43,736 nt of DNA from Mesorhizobium waimense (GTDB lineage Bacteria > Pseudomonadota > Alphaproteobacteria > Rhizobiales > Rhizobiaceae): contig NZ_QZWZ01000048.1 of the NCBI RefSeq assembly GCF_003601975.1, forward strand, positions 1 to 43,736, in the 5' to 3' direction. The notes under the pieces were generated by a model. That model did not search any database. It was given only the letters and a program-made list of their open reading frames with translations, and was not told where the DNA came from. Made by a program: the position numbers and the translations under genes. Numbering within the stretch: position 1 is the first letter of the stretch; every line of letters starts with the position of its first letter. Positions 33,295-42,602 of the stretch are shown piece after piece.

Positions 33295-33513
33295 GATATG
33301 GGATGGATTATAGGATGCTGATGGCGATCCGGCGAGACTGGACAGGCCGGTACGCCCGAGCTTATTGCTTGCTTGGCTCTACAGCGCGGCCACGGTGGTC
33401 CACCGCCGTGTCGTTGAAACGTCACCGCAGCTGACCCATATCACATCGCATCGGATGCCTCCTCCCATCGCGTCCGACGCGTTCCCCTCTGGAGGTTTTG
33501 AACCTTCATACTT

Positions 33514-33537
33514 GGCCGGGCTTAACAGTCCGGCCTT
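33514..33537 (+). terminator. Intrinsic terminator-like hairpin
   Basis: GGCCGG, a ten-base spacer GCTTAACAGT, CCGGCC, then TTTTC. A typical GC stem with T-run on the plus strand. It lies 15 bases past the stop of the leftward DUF309 gene, on the opposite strand, so it may end a rightward phage-type transcript. The plus-strand DNA before it (33300-33510) has no gene I can support. Confidence 0.65.
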
Positions 33538-33551
33538 TTCTATTCGTCACG

Positions 33552-34115
33552 TCACCACGTGGAGGCACGTTCTGACAGGTCGTCTGTCGAACCTTGGCCA
33601 AGAATGAAATCAAACACGGGTTGAGGCTGACCGAGCGCAGTCGCCTGCAGGTTTGCGGGCATGCCTGCCACGGCTCTGGCTTGTTCGGCAAGCGCTGCGG
33701 GCAACATGCCGAGAGCGCGCGCGAAGGTTTGATCCGTTGTGTCCATCAGCAGGTGAAGGAGTCCAGCGGCACGCCCGGCATGACGCACTGCCGCGGCATG
33801 CTTGCCCTCCCGGATCTTCACGCCGGCCGCCGATAACAGGATCAATCCCTTGAAGAGCATCCGGAGCGGATCGCCTCGATCCGCGACCTGCCAAAGACCT
33901 TCCCAGGCCTCATGGGCTTCCCAGTAATAGCCGTGATTGAACAGGTCGAGACCCCATAGGAACATGTCTGACTCAAGCGACGCTTTTGCAGGGACCGGCA
34001 CGGCTTCGCTGTGGTAGCTGTGTCCTGCGGGATCGCGCACGGGATGCGGTTGCTTGCCCGGCAGATACGCATAGGATGGAAAGCGCCTTTCCGGCAGGCA
34101 GCGCGGGCGCAACAT
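33552..34115 (-). CDS. DUF309-family protein
   Basis: About 187 residues from MLRPRCLPERRFPSYAYLPG at 34115; an ATG eight codons upstream is less like family starts. The signature is clear: DLFNHGYYWEAHEAWEGLWQ, then LKGLILLSA-type sequence (LFKGLILLSAAGVKIREGKH) and a helical tail. The conserved H..Y..WEAHE.WE set suggests a metal or ligand site, but no reaction is established that I know of. It follows the broken AmaA-like gene by 162 bases on the same strand. The last 30 residues look unlike the family and may be a replaced end. Confidence 0.8.
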   Translation of the reverse strand: MLRPRCLPERRFPSYAYLPGKQPHPVRDPAGHSYHSEAVPVPAKASLESDMFLWGLDLFNHGYYWEAHEAWEGLWQVADRGDPLRMLFKGLILLSAAGVKIREGKHAAAVRHAGRAAGLLHLLMDTTDQTFARALGMLPAALAEQARAVAGMPANLQATALGQPQPVFDFILGQGSTDDLSERASTW

Positions 34116-34277
34116 CGAACCAATAGCCATCAAATACATATAGCACGGCCGAGACCTGAACTGACGTCAGTTCCAACGCATCAGGAATGACACTTGGCAA
34201 TAGCCGCCAGCAAGAAGCCCCATATGCTCTGCCTCGGCCGAACGACGCACACTGCGAACAACGATCAGTTCGTGATC

Positions 34278-35637
34278 TCATCGCGCACGCCCATCCCACG
34301 TCGCGGGTTCGTTCTTCGGCCAATTGAGACGTTCAATGCCTGTGCGGGGCATGGGCCCCTTGCCACAAGAATGGGCGATTTGCGCGCCGGCCTCGTAATA
34401 CGCTTCCCTGAGGCCAAGTGAGGAGATTTCTCGCAGTTCAGATTGCGGCAAGGCCAGTTCAGTCTCGGTCTTTTCGCCAAGGATCAGCAGTGCCAGCTCT
34501 CGACCGAACACCGTGCCGGGCGAAATACCGCGGCCGTTGTAGCCTGAGAAACCGATGACGTTTTGGGCGAACTTGTGGAATCTCGGCATTGCATTCGCCG
34601 TCATGCCGATCTGTCCGTACCACTCGTACTCGAACTCCGCATCGCGAAGCTGCGGATAGAGTTTCGACAGGGCACGGCGCGCCCAAGCCTTGTGGATGGC
34701 AGTGCCGGTGTTGCGTAGCGCGCCGACGCTGCCGAACACCAGCCGCCCCGCTTTATCCAGCCTGAACGAAGAGAGGATCGTGTTGGTGTCCCACGCGCCT
34801 TCTCGTCCTGGCAGGATGGACTGTAACAGCTCGGCCCCGAGCGGCTTGGTCGCCAGGTTGAAGTAAGGTAGATGCACCTGCTCGTTGCGGACGCTTGTCC
34901 ATGGTCCGGTGCTGTAGGCGTCAGTGGCGACCACCACCCATTCGGCCTCGACCGCGCCATTCGTGGTACGCACTGTCCATCGACCGTTCTTTTTGCCAGC
35001 TGCCACAACTGGACTGGAAGTGCAGATTATCGCCCCGGCGCGAAGGCAGGCCTGGGCGAGGCCACGCGCGTATGCGAGCGGCTGGAGTGTACCGGCACGT
35101 CGATCGAGCAGTGAAGCCGCATAGGCCCGGGCGCCTTGCCTCTTTTCCGTTTCGTCGGCGTCGAGTACCTCCACCGGCGCACCTCTTCTTTGCCACTGTG
35201 CCTCGCGCTCCCGAATCTCCATCAACCCGGCTTGGCCTACCGCGCAGTGGAGCGTGCCGTTTCGTTCCAATTCACAGTCGATGCGATGTCTATCTATCGA
35301 TGAGGTCCATGACCATTGCCGGACCCTCACCGAGCAGCCGCAGCAGCCGCTCGCCGTGAATGGACCCGAGCTTGGCGGTAAGGTCGTCCGGCATCAGCCA
35401 TAGGCCGGCATTGATCAACCCGACATTGCGCCCGGCGCCGCCGAAACCGATCTCGCGGCCTTCCAGCAGAACGACCTGGCGTCCGGCTTCTGCCAAGTGC
35501 AGCGCGCACGACATGCCGGTATACCCACCACCGACGACAACCACATCGGCGGCAATCTGCCGGTCGAGGGCTGCCATTATAGGAGCCTGCGGCGCGGTCG
35601 CCTCCCAGAGGCCGTGAGAGCGGGGGTCATTCAGCAT
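34278..35637 (-). pseudogene. amaA: AmaA-like FAD oxidase (L-pipecolate oxidase type), frameshifted
   Basis: Two overlapping frames form one DAO-family flavoenzyme of about 450 residues. The N-terminal frame has the FAD-binding ADVVVVGGGYTGMSCALHLA and a glycine-rich FGGAGRNVGLINAGLW. The second has HRIDCELERNGTLHCAVG, AGTLQPLAYARGLAQA and the C-terminal IGFSGYNGRGISPGTVFGR. The break is an extra copy of a 4-base unit at 35291-35298; removing it restores VMDLIDRHRIDCELE. In the lysine pathway AmaA oxidises L-pipecolate to piperideine-6-carboxylate; that role is inferred from the operon, as DAO-family enzymes are alike. Translation stops at the shift, so the enzyme should be inactive. Confidence 0.82.
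35291..35298. repeat. 4-bp tandem duplication that causes the AmaA frameshift
   Basis: TATC twice on the plus strand (GATA twice in the gene). Deleting one copy restores the reading frame exactly, so this is the causal lesion. Confidence 0.9.
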
Positions 35638-35674
35638 CGAACGGTTCCGAGTGCATTCTTGCCAGATTGGTCGC

Positions 35675-36907
35675 CTAGGCGAGTCGCGCGCATGCTGCGG
35701 AAATGCGCAGGATTGCTTCTCTCAACTCGGCTTCCGATGTCGCATAGGAAATACGGAAGAAAGGCGACAGGCCGAAAGCAGCGCCTGGGACAACCGCGAC
35801 ACTGGCCTCCTCAAGCAGGTAGTTGCAGAAATCATTGTCAGTTTTGATCCGCTTGCCGGCGGGCGTCGATTTGCCGATCAGGCCTGCACAACTGGCAAAG
35901 GTGTAGAAGGCCCCCTCCGGATTGCGACAGTCGATGCCTTCGATCGCGTTCAATCCGTCAACAGTGAGATCGCGGCGGCGACGAAAACTCTCGGTTCTTT
36001 CCTTCAGGAAGTGCTGAGGGCCGGACAGGGCCTCGGCAGCGGCAGCCTGGCTGACAGATAACGGGCAAGAGGTCGATTGGCTCTGCACCACCGCCATCGC
36101 CTTGACCAGCTCTCGCGACCCGCCGGCGTAGCCGATCCGCCACCCGGTCATGGCATAGGCCTTTGAAACGCCGTTTACGGTCAGCGACCGCGCCTTCAGG
36201 CGCGGTTCCAGTGCCACCGGGGTGACGAAACGAAAACCGTCATAGACAATATGCTCGTACACATCGTCGACCAGTAGGTGGACATGCGGATGCCGAAGGA
36301 GCACCTCGATCAGAGGTCGATAGTCGGCCTCGCTATAGGCGGCGCCGGACGGATTGGAGGGTGAATTCAGGAGCAGCCATTTTGTCCTCGGCGTAATCGC
36401 TGCCTCGAGCTGACTTGCCGTCAGCCTGAACCCAGCCTCCGCTTCACAAGGGACGAAGACGGGGCTGCCCTCGGCGATGGCGACGATATCGGCATAGGAA
36501 GTCCATGCTGGCGTCGGGATGATGACCTCATCGCTGCAGTTCACCGTCGCCATCATCGCATTGAACAGTATCTGCTTGGCACCGGCAGCCACCGTGATCT
36601 CGTCTACTGCATAGTCGAGGCCGTTCTCACGGCGGAATTTTTCCCGGATCGCCCGCTTGAGTTCCGGCGTGCCATCGAGCGCGGTGTATTTGGTGTCGCC
36701 GCGTTGGATGGCACTGCAGGCCGCCTGCTTCACATTGTCGGGCGTGTCGAAATCCGGCTCACCCGCTCCCAGGATGATCATCGGCGCTCCGTCGCGCTTC
36801 ATGGCCTGAGCGCGGGCGCCGATCTTCAGGATCGGCGAAACGCCGATCGTCGATAGACGCGAGGCAGGTACGAAGCCGGCCTCATCGATCCTTGTGCTGA
36901 CGGTCAT
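35675..36907 (-). CDS. PLP-dependent aminotransferase, class I fold
   Basis: 410 residues with the full fold type I set: LGAGEPDFDTPDNVKQAA, TKYTALDGTPELKRAI, NSPSNPSGAAY, LLVDDVYEHIVYD and the PLP lysine K249 in VNGVSKAYAMTGWRIGYAG. It resembles AspC/AatA-type aspartate aminotransferases. Between amaB and amaA it most likely converts 2-aminoadipate (the AmaB product) to 2-oxoadipate (the HglS substrate), the step otherwise missing in the operon. It begins 10 bases after amaB. Substrate choice is inference from context. Confidence 0.9.
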   Translation of the reverse strand: MTVSTRIDEAGFVPASRLSTIGVSPILKIGARAQAMKRDGAPMIILGAGEPDFDTPDNVKQAACSAIQRGDTKYTALDGTPELKRAIREKFRRENGLDYAVDEITVAAGAKQILFNAMMATVNCSDEVIIPTPAWTSYADIVAIAEGSPVFVPCEAEAGFRLTASQLEAAITPRTKWLLLNSPSNPSGAAYSEADYRPLIEVLLRHPHVHLLVDDVYEHIVYDGFRFVTPVALEPRLKARSLTVNGVSKAYAMTGWRIGYAGGSRELVKAMAVVQSQSTSCPLSVSQAAAAEALSGPQHFLKERTESFRRRRDLTVDGLNAIEGIDCRNPEGAFYTFASCAGLIGKSTPAGKRIKTDNDFCNYLLEEASVAVVPGAAFGLSPFFRISYATSEAELREAILRISAACARLA

Positions 36908-36917
36908 TGGTTGATCC

Positions 36918-38453
36918 TCAGTCGATGTCGAACGACACGCCCTGCGCCAGCGGCAGCGCCTTGGAATAGTTCACCGTGTTGGTGGCGCGGCGCATATAGG
37001 CCTTCCAGGCGTCCGAACCGCTCTCGCGGCCGCCGCCGGTCTCCTTCTCGCCGCCGAAGGCGCCGCCGATCTCTGCGCCCGATGTGCCGATGTTGACGTT
37101 GGCGATGCCGCAATCCGAACCATCGACGCCGAGGAAGCGCTCGGACTCCTGCAGGTCGCGCGTAAAGATCGACGACGACAGTCCGGCGCCGACCGCATTG
37201 TGTTCGTCGAGCACGGTGTCGAAGTCTGAATATTTCATCACATAGAGGATCGGCGCGAAGGTCTCTTCCGTCACCGGCGAGACTTGGCTTTGCATCTCGA
37301 CCAGCGCCGGGTGCACGTAATAGGCATCGGGGTGGCCGTTCTCGACGCGCGTGCCGCCGCTCACCTTGCCGCCATGCGCGGTGGCTTCCTTCAGCGCCTT
37401 CTGCATTGCCTCGAACGCTGCCTTGTCGATCAGCGGGCCGACCAGCGACGAGGTCTCCAGCGGATTGCCGACCGAAACGCTCTGATAGGCTTTCTTCAGG
37501 CGCGGCAGCAGGGCGTCGTAGACGCTGTCATGCACGAACAGGCGCCGCAGGGTTGTGCAGCGTTGGCCGGCCGTGCCCATGGCGCCGAAGGCTATGGCGC
37601 GCAGCGCCATGTCGAGGTCGGCGGTCGGGCAGACGATGCCGGCATTGTTGCCGCCGAGTTCCAGCACCGCGCGAGCAAAGCGCTTGGCCAGCCGCGGACC
37701 GACGTCGCGGCCCATGCGGGTCGAGCCGGTGGCCGACACCAGCGGCACCTTGGGATGGTCGACCAGGATCTCGCCGACGGCGCGGTCGCCGATCAGCACC
37801 GGTGCCAGGCCCTGCGGCGCATCCGCGCCGAAACGCTTTGCCGCGCGCGCAAAAATCGCTTCGCAGGCAAGCGCGGTCAGCGGTGTCTTTTCCGACGGCT
37901 TCCACACCACGGCATCGCCGCAGACCAGCGCCAGGGCGGCGTTCCACGACCACACCGCAACCGGGAAGTTGAAGGCGGAAATGACGCCGACAACGCCGAG
38001 CGGATGCCAGGTTTCCATCATGCGATGGCCAGGGCGTTCAGTAGCGATGGTGAGCCCGTACAATTGCCGCGACAGGCCGACGGCGAAATCGCAGATGTCG
38101 ATCATCTCCTGCACTTCGCCCAGTCCCTCGGATGGGATTTTGCCAACCTCGATCGACACCAGCCGGCCGAGCTCGGCCTTGTGCGCGCGCAGTTCCTCTC
38201 CGAGCAGCCGCACCAGCTCGCCGCGTTTCGGACCCGGCACCAACCGCCAGGAATGGAACGCCTTGTGCGCCCCATCGATCACCTTGGCCGCGTCGGCCGG
38301 CGAGATCGTCTTCAACGCTGCGATCTGCTCGCCCGTCACCGGGCTGCGCACCATGAGATCGCCGCCGACAAGCGCCTCCTTGGCCACGCCCAGTTTCGCC
38401 AAAAGCTCGGCCGTTTCCTCGGCTACATCCACCGACTTAACTGTAATGTTCAT
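36918..38453 (-). CDS. amaB: AmaB-like 2-aminoadipate semialdehyde dehydrogenase (ALDH7 type)
   Basis: 511 residues, intact. The catalytic Glu265 lies in VLELGGNNAG and the nucleophile Cys299 in TAGQRCTTLRR. SAFNFPVAVWSWNAALALVCGD and VWKPSEKTPLTALAC are the NAD-binding segments, and VNIGTSGAEIGGAFGGEKETG near the C-terminus is the ALDH7 (antiquitin/AmaB) signature. It oxidises 2-aminoadipate semialdehyde (open form of piperideine-6-carboxylate) to 2-aminoadipate with NAD+. The gene lies 21 bases after the dehydrogenase and 10 bases before the aminotransferase. Confidence 0.93.
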   Translation of the reverse strand: MNITVKSVDVAEETAELLAKLGVAKEALVGGDLMVRSPVTGEQIAALKTISPADAAKVIDGAHKAFHSWRLVPGPKRGELVRLLGEELRAHKAELGRLVSIEVGKIPSEGLGEVQEMIDICDFAVGLSRQLYGLTIATERPGHRMMETWHPLGVVGVISAFNFPVAVWSWNAALALVCGDAVVWKPSEKTPLTALACEAIFARAAKRFGADAPQGLAPVLIGDRAVGEILVDHPKVPLVSATGSTRMGRDVGPRLAKRFARAVLELGGNNAGIVCPTADLDMALRAIAFGAMGTAGQRCTTLRRLFVHDSVYDALLPRLKKAYQSVSVGNPLETSSLVGPLIDKAAFEAMQKALKEATAHGGKVSGGTRVENGHPDAYYVHPALVEMQSQVSPVTEETFAPILYVMKYSDFDTVLDEHNAVGAGLSSSIFTRDLQESERFLGVDGSDCGIANVNIGTSGAEIGGAFGGEKETGGGRESGSDAWKAYMRRATNTVNYSKALPLAQGVSFDID

Positions 38454-38474
38454 CCGACGAACTCCTGTTCCTGA

Positions 38475-39891
38475 TTATCCAAAACACACCGAGCCGAGGC
38501 TGCCTGGCGACGTCAGTCGCTTCAGGCCCGCGGCAAGGTCCTTGCTCTTTTGTGGGGTATAGCGATCGTAATAGGCCTGGTTCTTGCGGCCGACGCCGTG
38601 CTCGGCACTGAAACTGCCGCCGAACCGGTCGACAGCGACCGAATAGACCCAGTCACGCAGCCGCTGTTCGAAGGCGGCATCGACCTGACTTGCATCGCAA
38701 GCCACCAGATTGAAATGCACGCCGCCTTCGCCGATATGGCCAAAGTCGAAAATGTCGACACCGGCAAATTGCCGAGGCAGCTCGGCCTTCATCCACTCAC
38801 AGAACGCCAGAACGTCGGCTCTGCGAAACGACAGGTCGAAAGCTACAAGCCGACCGGCATGCTTCACGCCTTCCGACAGGGCGTGCCGTAGCGCCCACAT
38901 CTCATGCGCGGGACCAACGAAGGCGTCGGCCAACAGCGCATCGTCGCCTTGCAGGATATCGGCAAGCACGCTTTCCAGGACCGCGTCGATCGGCTGCTCG
39001 CCGTCGCGCGGCGCCCAGCTTCGGGAAATCTCGGCCAGGATCACATAGTCGGGAATTTGACCGTTCTGGAACGGATTTCGCAGCGGCGCAACATGGGCGA
39101 GAGCAGCGCCAATCGCGTTTTTCGACATGCCTTCGAAGGCGGAAAGACACGATCCGAGGCGCTCCTCGATCGTCCGCAGTAGGGGCATGACGGCGACACT
39201 GCCGCTCGGCACCAGATAGGTTGTCGCGACCTGTTTTGGCAGTCGCTCGAGATTAAGTTCGCATTCGGTGACGATGCCAAATGCACCGGAGGTTCCGACG
39301 AAAAGCTGCTTCCAGTCGACGCCGGTATTGTTCTTGCGTGAAGGTCGTTCTGGCCGACGAGGCCGGTACGGTTGTCGATCTAATGTCTGGATTACTGCCC
39401 CCGAGGCGCGGATCAGCGCCAAGGTCGACCGGAAAGAAAAGCCCACTTGGCTCAAGCCGGGCATTGACCTCGGACAGCAAAAACGCGGCATCGACACGCC
39501 AAGCGTGTTCTTACGCACATCGCCATACCGGAGAAAGCGCGTGCCGCCGGTATTGGTCGCCAGCACGCAACGATCGATTGTCGATGTCGAGATCGAAAAG
39601 GCGCGTCATTCGGTCGAGGCTGAGCACGACTTGCGATCCGGTGGCATCCGGCGTCGAGCCCGACACCAGCCCTGTGTTGCCCGATTGCGGCACGAGCGCG
39701 ATACGCTCCCGGACGCAATAGGCAACGCAGGCGGACATTTCCGCTGTAGTGCCAGGGCGCAGCACCAGTGCCGCATGACCGTGATCGTAGCGCGCACCGA
39801 TCTCGTAGGCTGTCATGCCGGCCCGATCCATGACGACGCCATTTTCGCCAAGGATCTCCACCAATGCGGATTTGTGTCTTTCGTCGATCAT
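38475..39891 (-). pseudogene. D-2-hydroxyglutarate dehydrogenase (FAD), internally scrambled
   Basis: A flavoprotein of the glycolate oxidase/D-2-HG dehydrogenase family that would oxidise D-2-hydroxyglutarate, the HglS product, to 2-oxoglutarate. The N-terminus (MIDERHKSALVEILGENG through LVPQSGNTGLVSGS) and C-terminus (FGHIGEGGVHFNL and SAEHGVGRKNQ) are normal. In the FAD-binding middle (about 39320-39570) three blocks are out of order: LATNTGGTRFLRYGDVRKN comes before, not after, LEPSGLFFPVDLGADPRLGG, and KVVLADEAGTVVDLMSGL lies inverted on the plus strand. The protein cannot fold normally. The start is nine bases after the hglS stop. Confidence 0.9.
39337..39396 (+). other. Inverted coding block from the D-2-HG dehydrogenase gene
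   Basis: On the plus strand these bases read VKVVLADEAGTVVDLMSGL, the piece that belongs on the minus strand between YGDVRKNTLGV and RKNNTGVDWKQLF. Both breakpoints show a few shared bases with neighbouring sequence. Confidence 0.9.
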
Positions 39892-39900
39892 CCAGGGCGC

Positions 39901-41301
39901 CTATTCCGCAGCCCGGAGGCCGCCGAGCGCTTGGCGACAGGTCTCGATCGACGCCTGTTCGATGGCGGCGTAGTGCTCGAACTCGCTCAGCACGCCAACA
40001 CCGAGATCGCTTTCAAAGCGCTTCTGGTTGGGACTGGCGACAAATTCCTGGATTGCCCCGTCGCCAAGATTCGACTGGAAGATGCCGGCGGCGCTGACAG
40101 GCAGGAAATCCTCGTAGACGATTGGGTCGAAACGGAAGAAACCTTCCGCGACAAGGTGCTTGAAGTCGTCAGTCATGACACTGCCGGCATGCCGCCCGCG
40201 CTCCGTCAGGGAGTATCTGAAGTATCCCAGATTCGCGGCCCGGATGCTTTCCCATGTATCGGGGAACGCCTCGAATGTCTGTGAAAGTGTTTGTGCGTAG
40301 TCGGCCGCGTTCGACCCGTCGGCACCCGGTCGGATGATTGCGCGCGTGGCCTCCAGCAGACTGTCGTAAAGGACGCGCCCCTTGGGTGTCAGCGCTATGC
40401 CGCGCTGCTCGATCTCGCCGAAGCGCGCGGTATGCGAGCCTGCCACCCAGGCCCCGTCGCCCGACTTGAACGACACCACCTCATCCAGTGCCTTGAACGA
40501 AGTCTGCCTGAGCAGGATCGGGCAAAGCCGAGATGGAGGGCCCTCCACGATTGCCTTCGGCGCTATGCCATGCGCCGGCATGCCAACCTGAACGGCATCG
40601 ATATCGAGCGTGCGCGGCGTGAGATGATTGATATGCGGCCCTCTGAACGAGACCACATCCGCGATCAAGCGATGCGCCTGATGCAGGCTGTTGTACATGT
40701 CGAGACTGACGCAGGCCTGATCGTGCCACCGGAAAGTTTCGAGGATTTCGGCGACAAAACGATCCGCATCGTCTTCGTGCAGGCCACCTTGCCGTTCGGC
40801 CTTCTCGGTGAGCGCCACCGCTGTGCCCGTGAAAATCCTGCGCTCGGACAGGATGCGCTCGGCCTCGGCACGCAAGGTCTCGTCGTCGATGAGGTCGATC
40901 CTGAGCAGCGAAGTGAAGACGCGGAACGGATTGCGGCTCAGCGCCTCGGCTCCGACGGGGCGGAAGGCGGTGGAGTGAACCGGCACACCAGCCGGGCTCA
41001 GGTCATAGTACCCTACCGGGACCATGCCCATCACGGCGAACACGCGCCGCATCATCGAGAGTTCGGCCGGCGTTCCGAGCCGGATCGCGCCATGCCGTTC
41101 CTCCGAAATTCGGTCGAGTGAGTCCATCGCTTCGAGGCGAAGCCGAAGCGCGGGATCAGACCTCAGGGTCTCGTCATTGACCGAAGCGACCAGGTCCATC
41201 AGCGTGCCGTAGGCGGGGACCTCGGTCCTGTACATGGCCGACATCGCGGCCGAAAAGGCTGAACGGATGTGATCGGGTGTAATAAACCCACGGTTGTCCA
41301 T
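39901..41301 (-). CDS. hglS: HglS, 2-oxoadipate dioxygenase/decarboxylase (DUF1338)
   Basis: 466 residues, intact. It converts 2-oxoadipate with O2 to D-2-hydroxyglutarate and CO2, using non-haem iron. The iron ligands described for the Pseudomonas putida enzyme (His70, His226, a Glu near 294) fall on His70 in SEERHGAIR, His226 in GPHINHL and Glu296 in RFGEIEQRG; Arg74, a substrate residue, is also kept. GYYDLSPAGVPVHSTAFRP is another family segment. It is the first gene of the minus-strand operon, divergent from the LysR gene across 108 bases, so it is probably under LysR control. The identity of residue numbers with the studied enzyme makes this a confident call. Confidence 0.94.
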   Translation of the reverse strand: MDNRGFITPDHIRSAFSAAMSAMYRTEVPAYGTLMDLVASVNDETLRSDPALRLRLEAMDSLDRISEERHGAIRLGTPAELSMMRRVFAVMGMVPVGYYDLSPAGVPVHSTAFRPVGAEALSRNPFRVFTSLLRIDLIDDETLRAEAERILSERRIFTGTAVALTEKAERQGGLHEDDADRFVAEILETFRWHDQACVSLDMYNSLHQAHRLIADVVSFRGPHINHLTPRTLDIDAVQVGMPAHGIAPKAIVEGPPSRLCPILLRQTSFKALDEVVSFKSGDGAWVAGSHTARFGEIEQRGIALTPKGRVLYDSLLEATRAIIRPGADGSNAADYAQTLSQTFEAFPDTWESIRAANLGYFRYSLTERGRHAGSVMTDDFKHLVAEGFFRFDPIVYEDFLPVSAAGIFQSNLGDGAIQEFVASPNQKRFESDLGVGVLSEFEHYAAIEQASIETCRQALGGLRAAE

Positions 41302-41409
41302 GACGCGCGACCTCGCTTAAAAAAGGGCAGATCATTCCTGAAAAAGCTGATACGGGATTTCATGCTGCAAAGATCGCGACAGTTTCGACTAGGTTGATGC
41401 GAGTTACGC
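41302..41409. promoter_or_regulatory. Divergent control region between hglS and lysR
   Basis: 108 AT-richer bases that must hold the promoters of both genes and the LysR operator. An ATCA-N13-TGAT inverted repeat is present, but no textbook T-N11-A box stands out. Assigned by position. Confidence 0.5.
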
Positions 41410-42312
41410 ATGACACTCAACAGGCGACTGATACCGGATCTGGTGGCGATCCAGGCATTTGAGTGTGCCGCGCGGCACGCCAGCTTCACGCGTGCAGCGG
41501 GTGAATTGAACCTGACGCAGAGCGCGGTCAGCCGGCAAGTCAAGGATCTCGAGAACCATCTCGGCACGCTGCTGTTTGAGCGGATCCGCCAACGGGTGGT
41601 GCTTTCCGAGGATGGGCAGCGCTTCTTGCCGGAGGCGCGAAAACTTTTGCAGCAGACTGAAGAGACGATGCTGCGGGCAATGTCCTCGGCGGAGGCCAGA
41701 GTAAGTCTCAGCATCGCAACCTTGCCGACATTCGGCAGCCGCTGGCTCAGCCCGCGCCTGCCTGATTTCCTCAGCCAACACCCGGGGACGATCCTGAATG
41801 TCGGTTCCAGATCGGCGCCGTTCGATTTCGAGGAGGAGAATTTCGACCTCGCAATCCACTATGGGCAGCCGGTCTGGGCCCGCGGCACCTGCACTTATCT
41901 GTGCAGCGAATCCATCGTACCGGTTGCAAGCGCGGCGCTGTCGCCTTCTGCGGAGAAGAAGGTCCCGGCTGACCTTCTTGGTGAATCCTTGCTCCATCTG
42001 GCCACACGCCCCAAGCTGTGGTCGCAGTGGTTCGAACGGGCCGGCCTGGCGGCGGAATTGGCTTACCGGGGACACCGTTTCGATCAGTTTTCGATGATCA
42101 TAGAAGCCGTGATAGGCGGGATGGGCTACGCGCTTCTGCCGCGCTATCTGATCGAGCGGGAACTGATGTCCGGCGAACTCGCCGTGATCCTCGACGTGCC
42201 AATGACGACCGAGAACAGCTACTACGTCGTCGTGCCGGAATCAAAAAAGACGAATCCGCTGGTGCAGGATCTTACCGCATGGCTGCTCGGACAAGTGACC
42301 AATGCGATGTAA
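41410..42312 (+). CDS. LysR-family regulator (GcvA-like) of the lysine operon
   Basis: 300 residues. The N-terminal winged helix has AFECAARHASFTRAAGELNL and TQSAVSRQVKDLENHLG, and the rest is a periplasmic-binding-type effector domain with IATLPTFGSRWLSPRLPDF and GYALLPRYLIERELMSGEL. The first domain is closest to GcvA-type regulators. It is transcribed away from hglS, the usual arrangement for a LysR protein that controls its neighbour. The effector is probably a lysine breakdown product such as 2-aminoadipate or 2-oxoadipate; that is inference. Confidence 0.93.
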   Translation: MTLNRRLIPDLVAIQAFECAARHASFTRAAGELNLTQSAVSRQVKDLENHLGTLLFERIRQRVVLSEDGQRFLPEARKLLQQTEETMLRAMSSAEARVSLSIATLPTFGSRWLSPRLPDFLSQHPGTILNVGSRSAPFDFEEENFDLAIHYGQPVWARGTCTYLCSESIVPVASAALSPSAEKKVPADLLGESLLHLATRPKLWSQWFERAGLAAELAYRGHRFDQFSMIIEAVIGGMGYALLPRYLIERELMSGELAVILDVPMTTENSYYVVVPESKKTNPLVQDLTAWLLGQVTNAM

Positions 42313-42329
42313 CGGTGGTGTTGTTCCTC

Positions 42330-42522
42330 TTGTTCTGGCGATCTGCTCGCGTATGGCGTCCGTCGGCACCACCACCAGCAGTCGCTCGAAGCGCTGATGG
42401 GTATTGAGTGCGAGCATGGTCTCAGTCTTGCCGGTGCCGGGCTTCAGTTCAAGTGCCAGCTCCGGAGCGCGAAAATTCGTGGCCTTCGACAGATAGGCTT
42501 CCCGCTCCTTGATGACCTTCAT
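42330..42522 (-). pseudogene. Type III restriction enzyme (Res) helicase fragment
   Basis: About 65 residues: LELKPGTGKTETMLALN is a P-loop and RLLVVVPTDAIREQIA matches the following helicase motif of Res subunits. The frame then meets the end of the lysR gene, and the rest of the roughly 900-residue protein is gone. A residual piece of a lost restriction system. Confidence 0.65.
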
Positions 42523-42602
42523 CAGGGAACTGGAGGTTCACGCCGCTGTTGAAGAAGGAATTATCGCTCCGAAATTGGTGAGCATGAGGATTTGTGGGGC
42601 GG

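Noticed and set aside
33480..33540. Possible tRNA 3' half (GGTTTTGAACC followed by a GC stem)
   Set aside because: No acceptor or anticodon arm could be paired around it; the GC stem with T-run is better read as a terminator.
34140..34277. Short minus-strand frame between the DUF309 and oxidase genes
   Set aside because: No ribosome site or motif and it is only about 40 residues.
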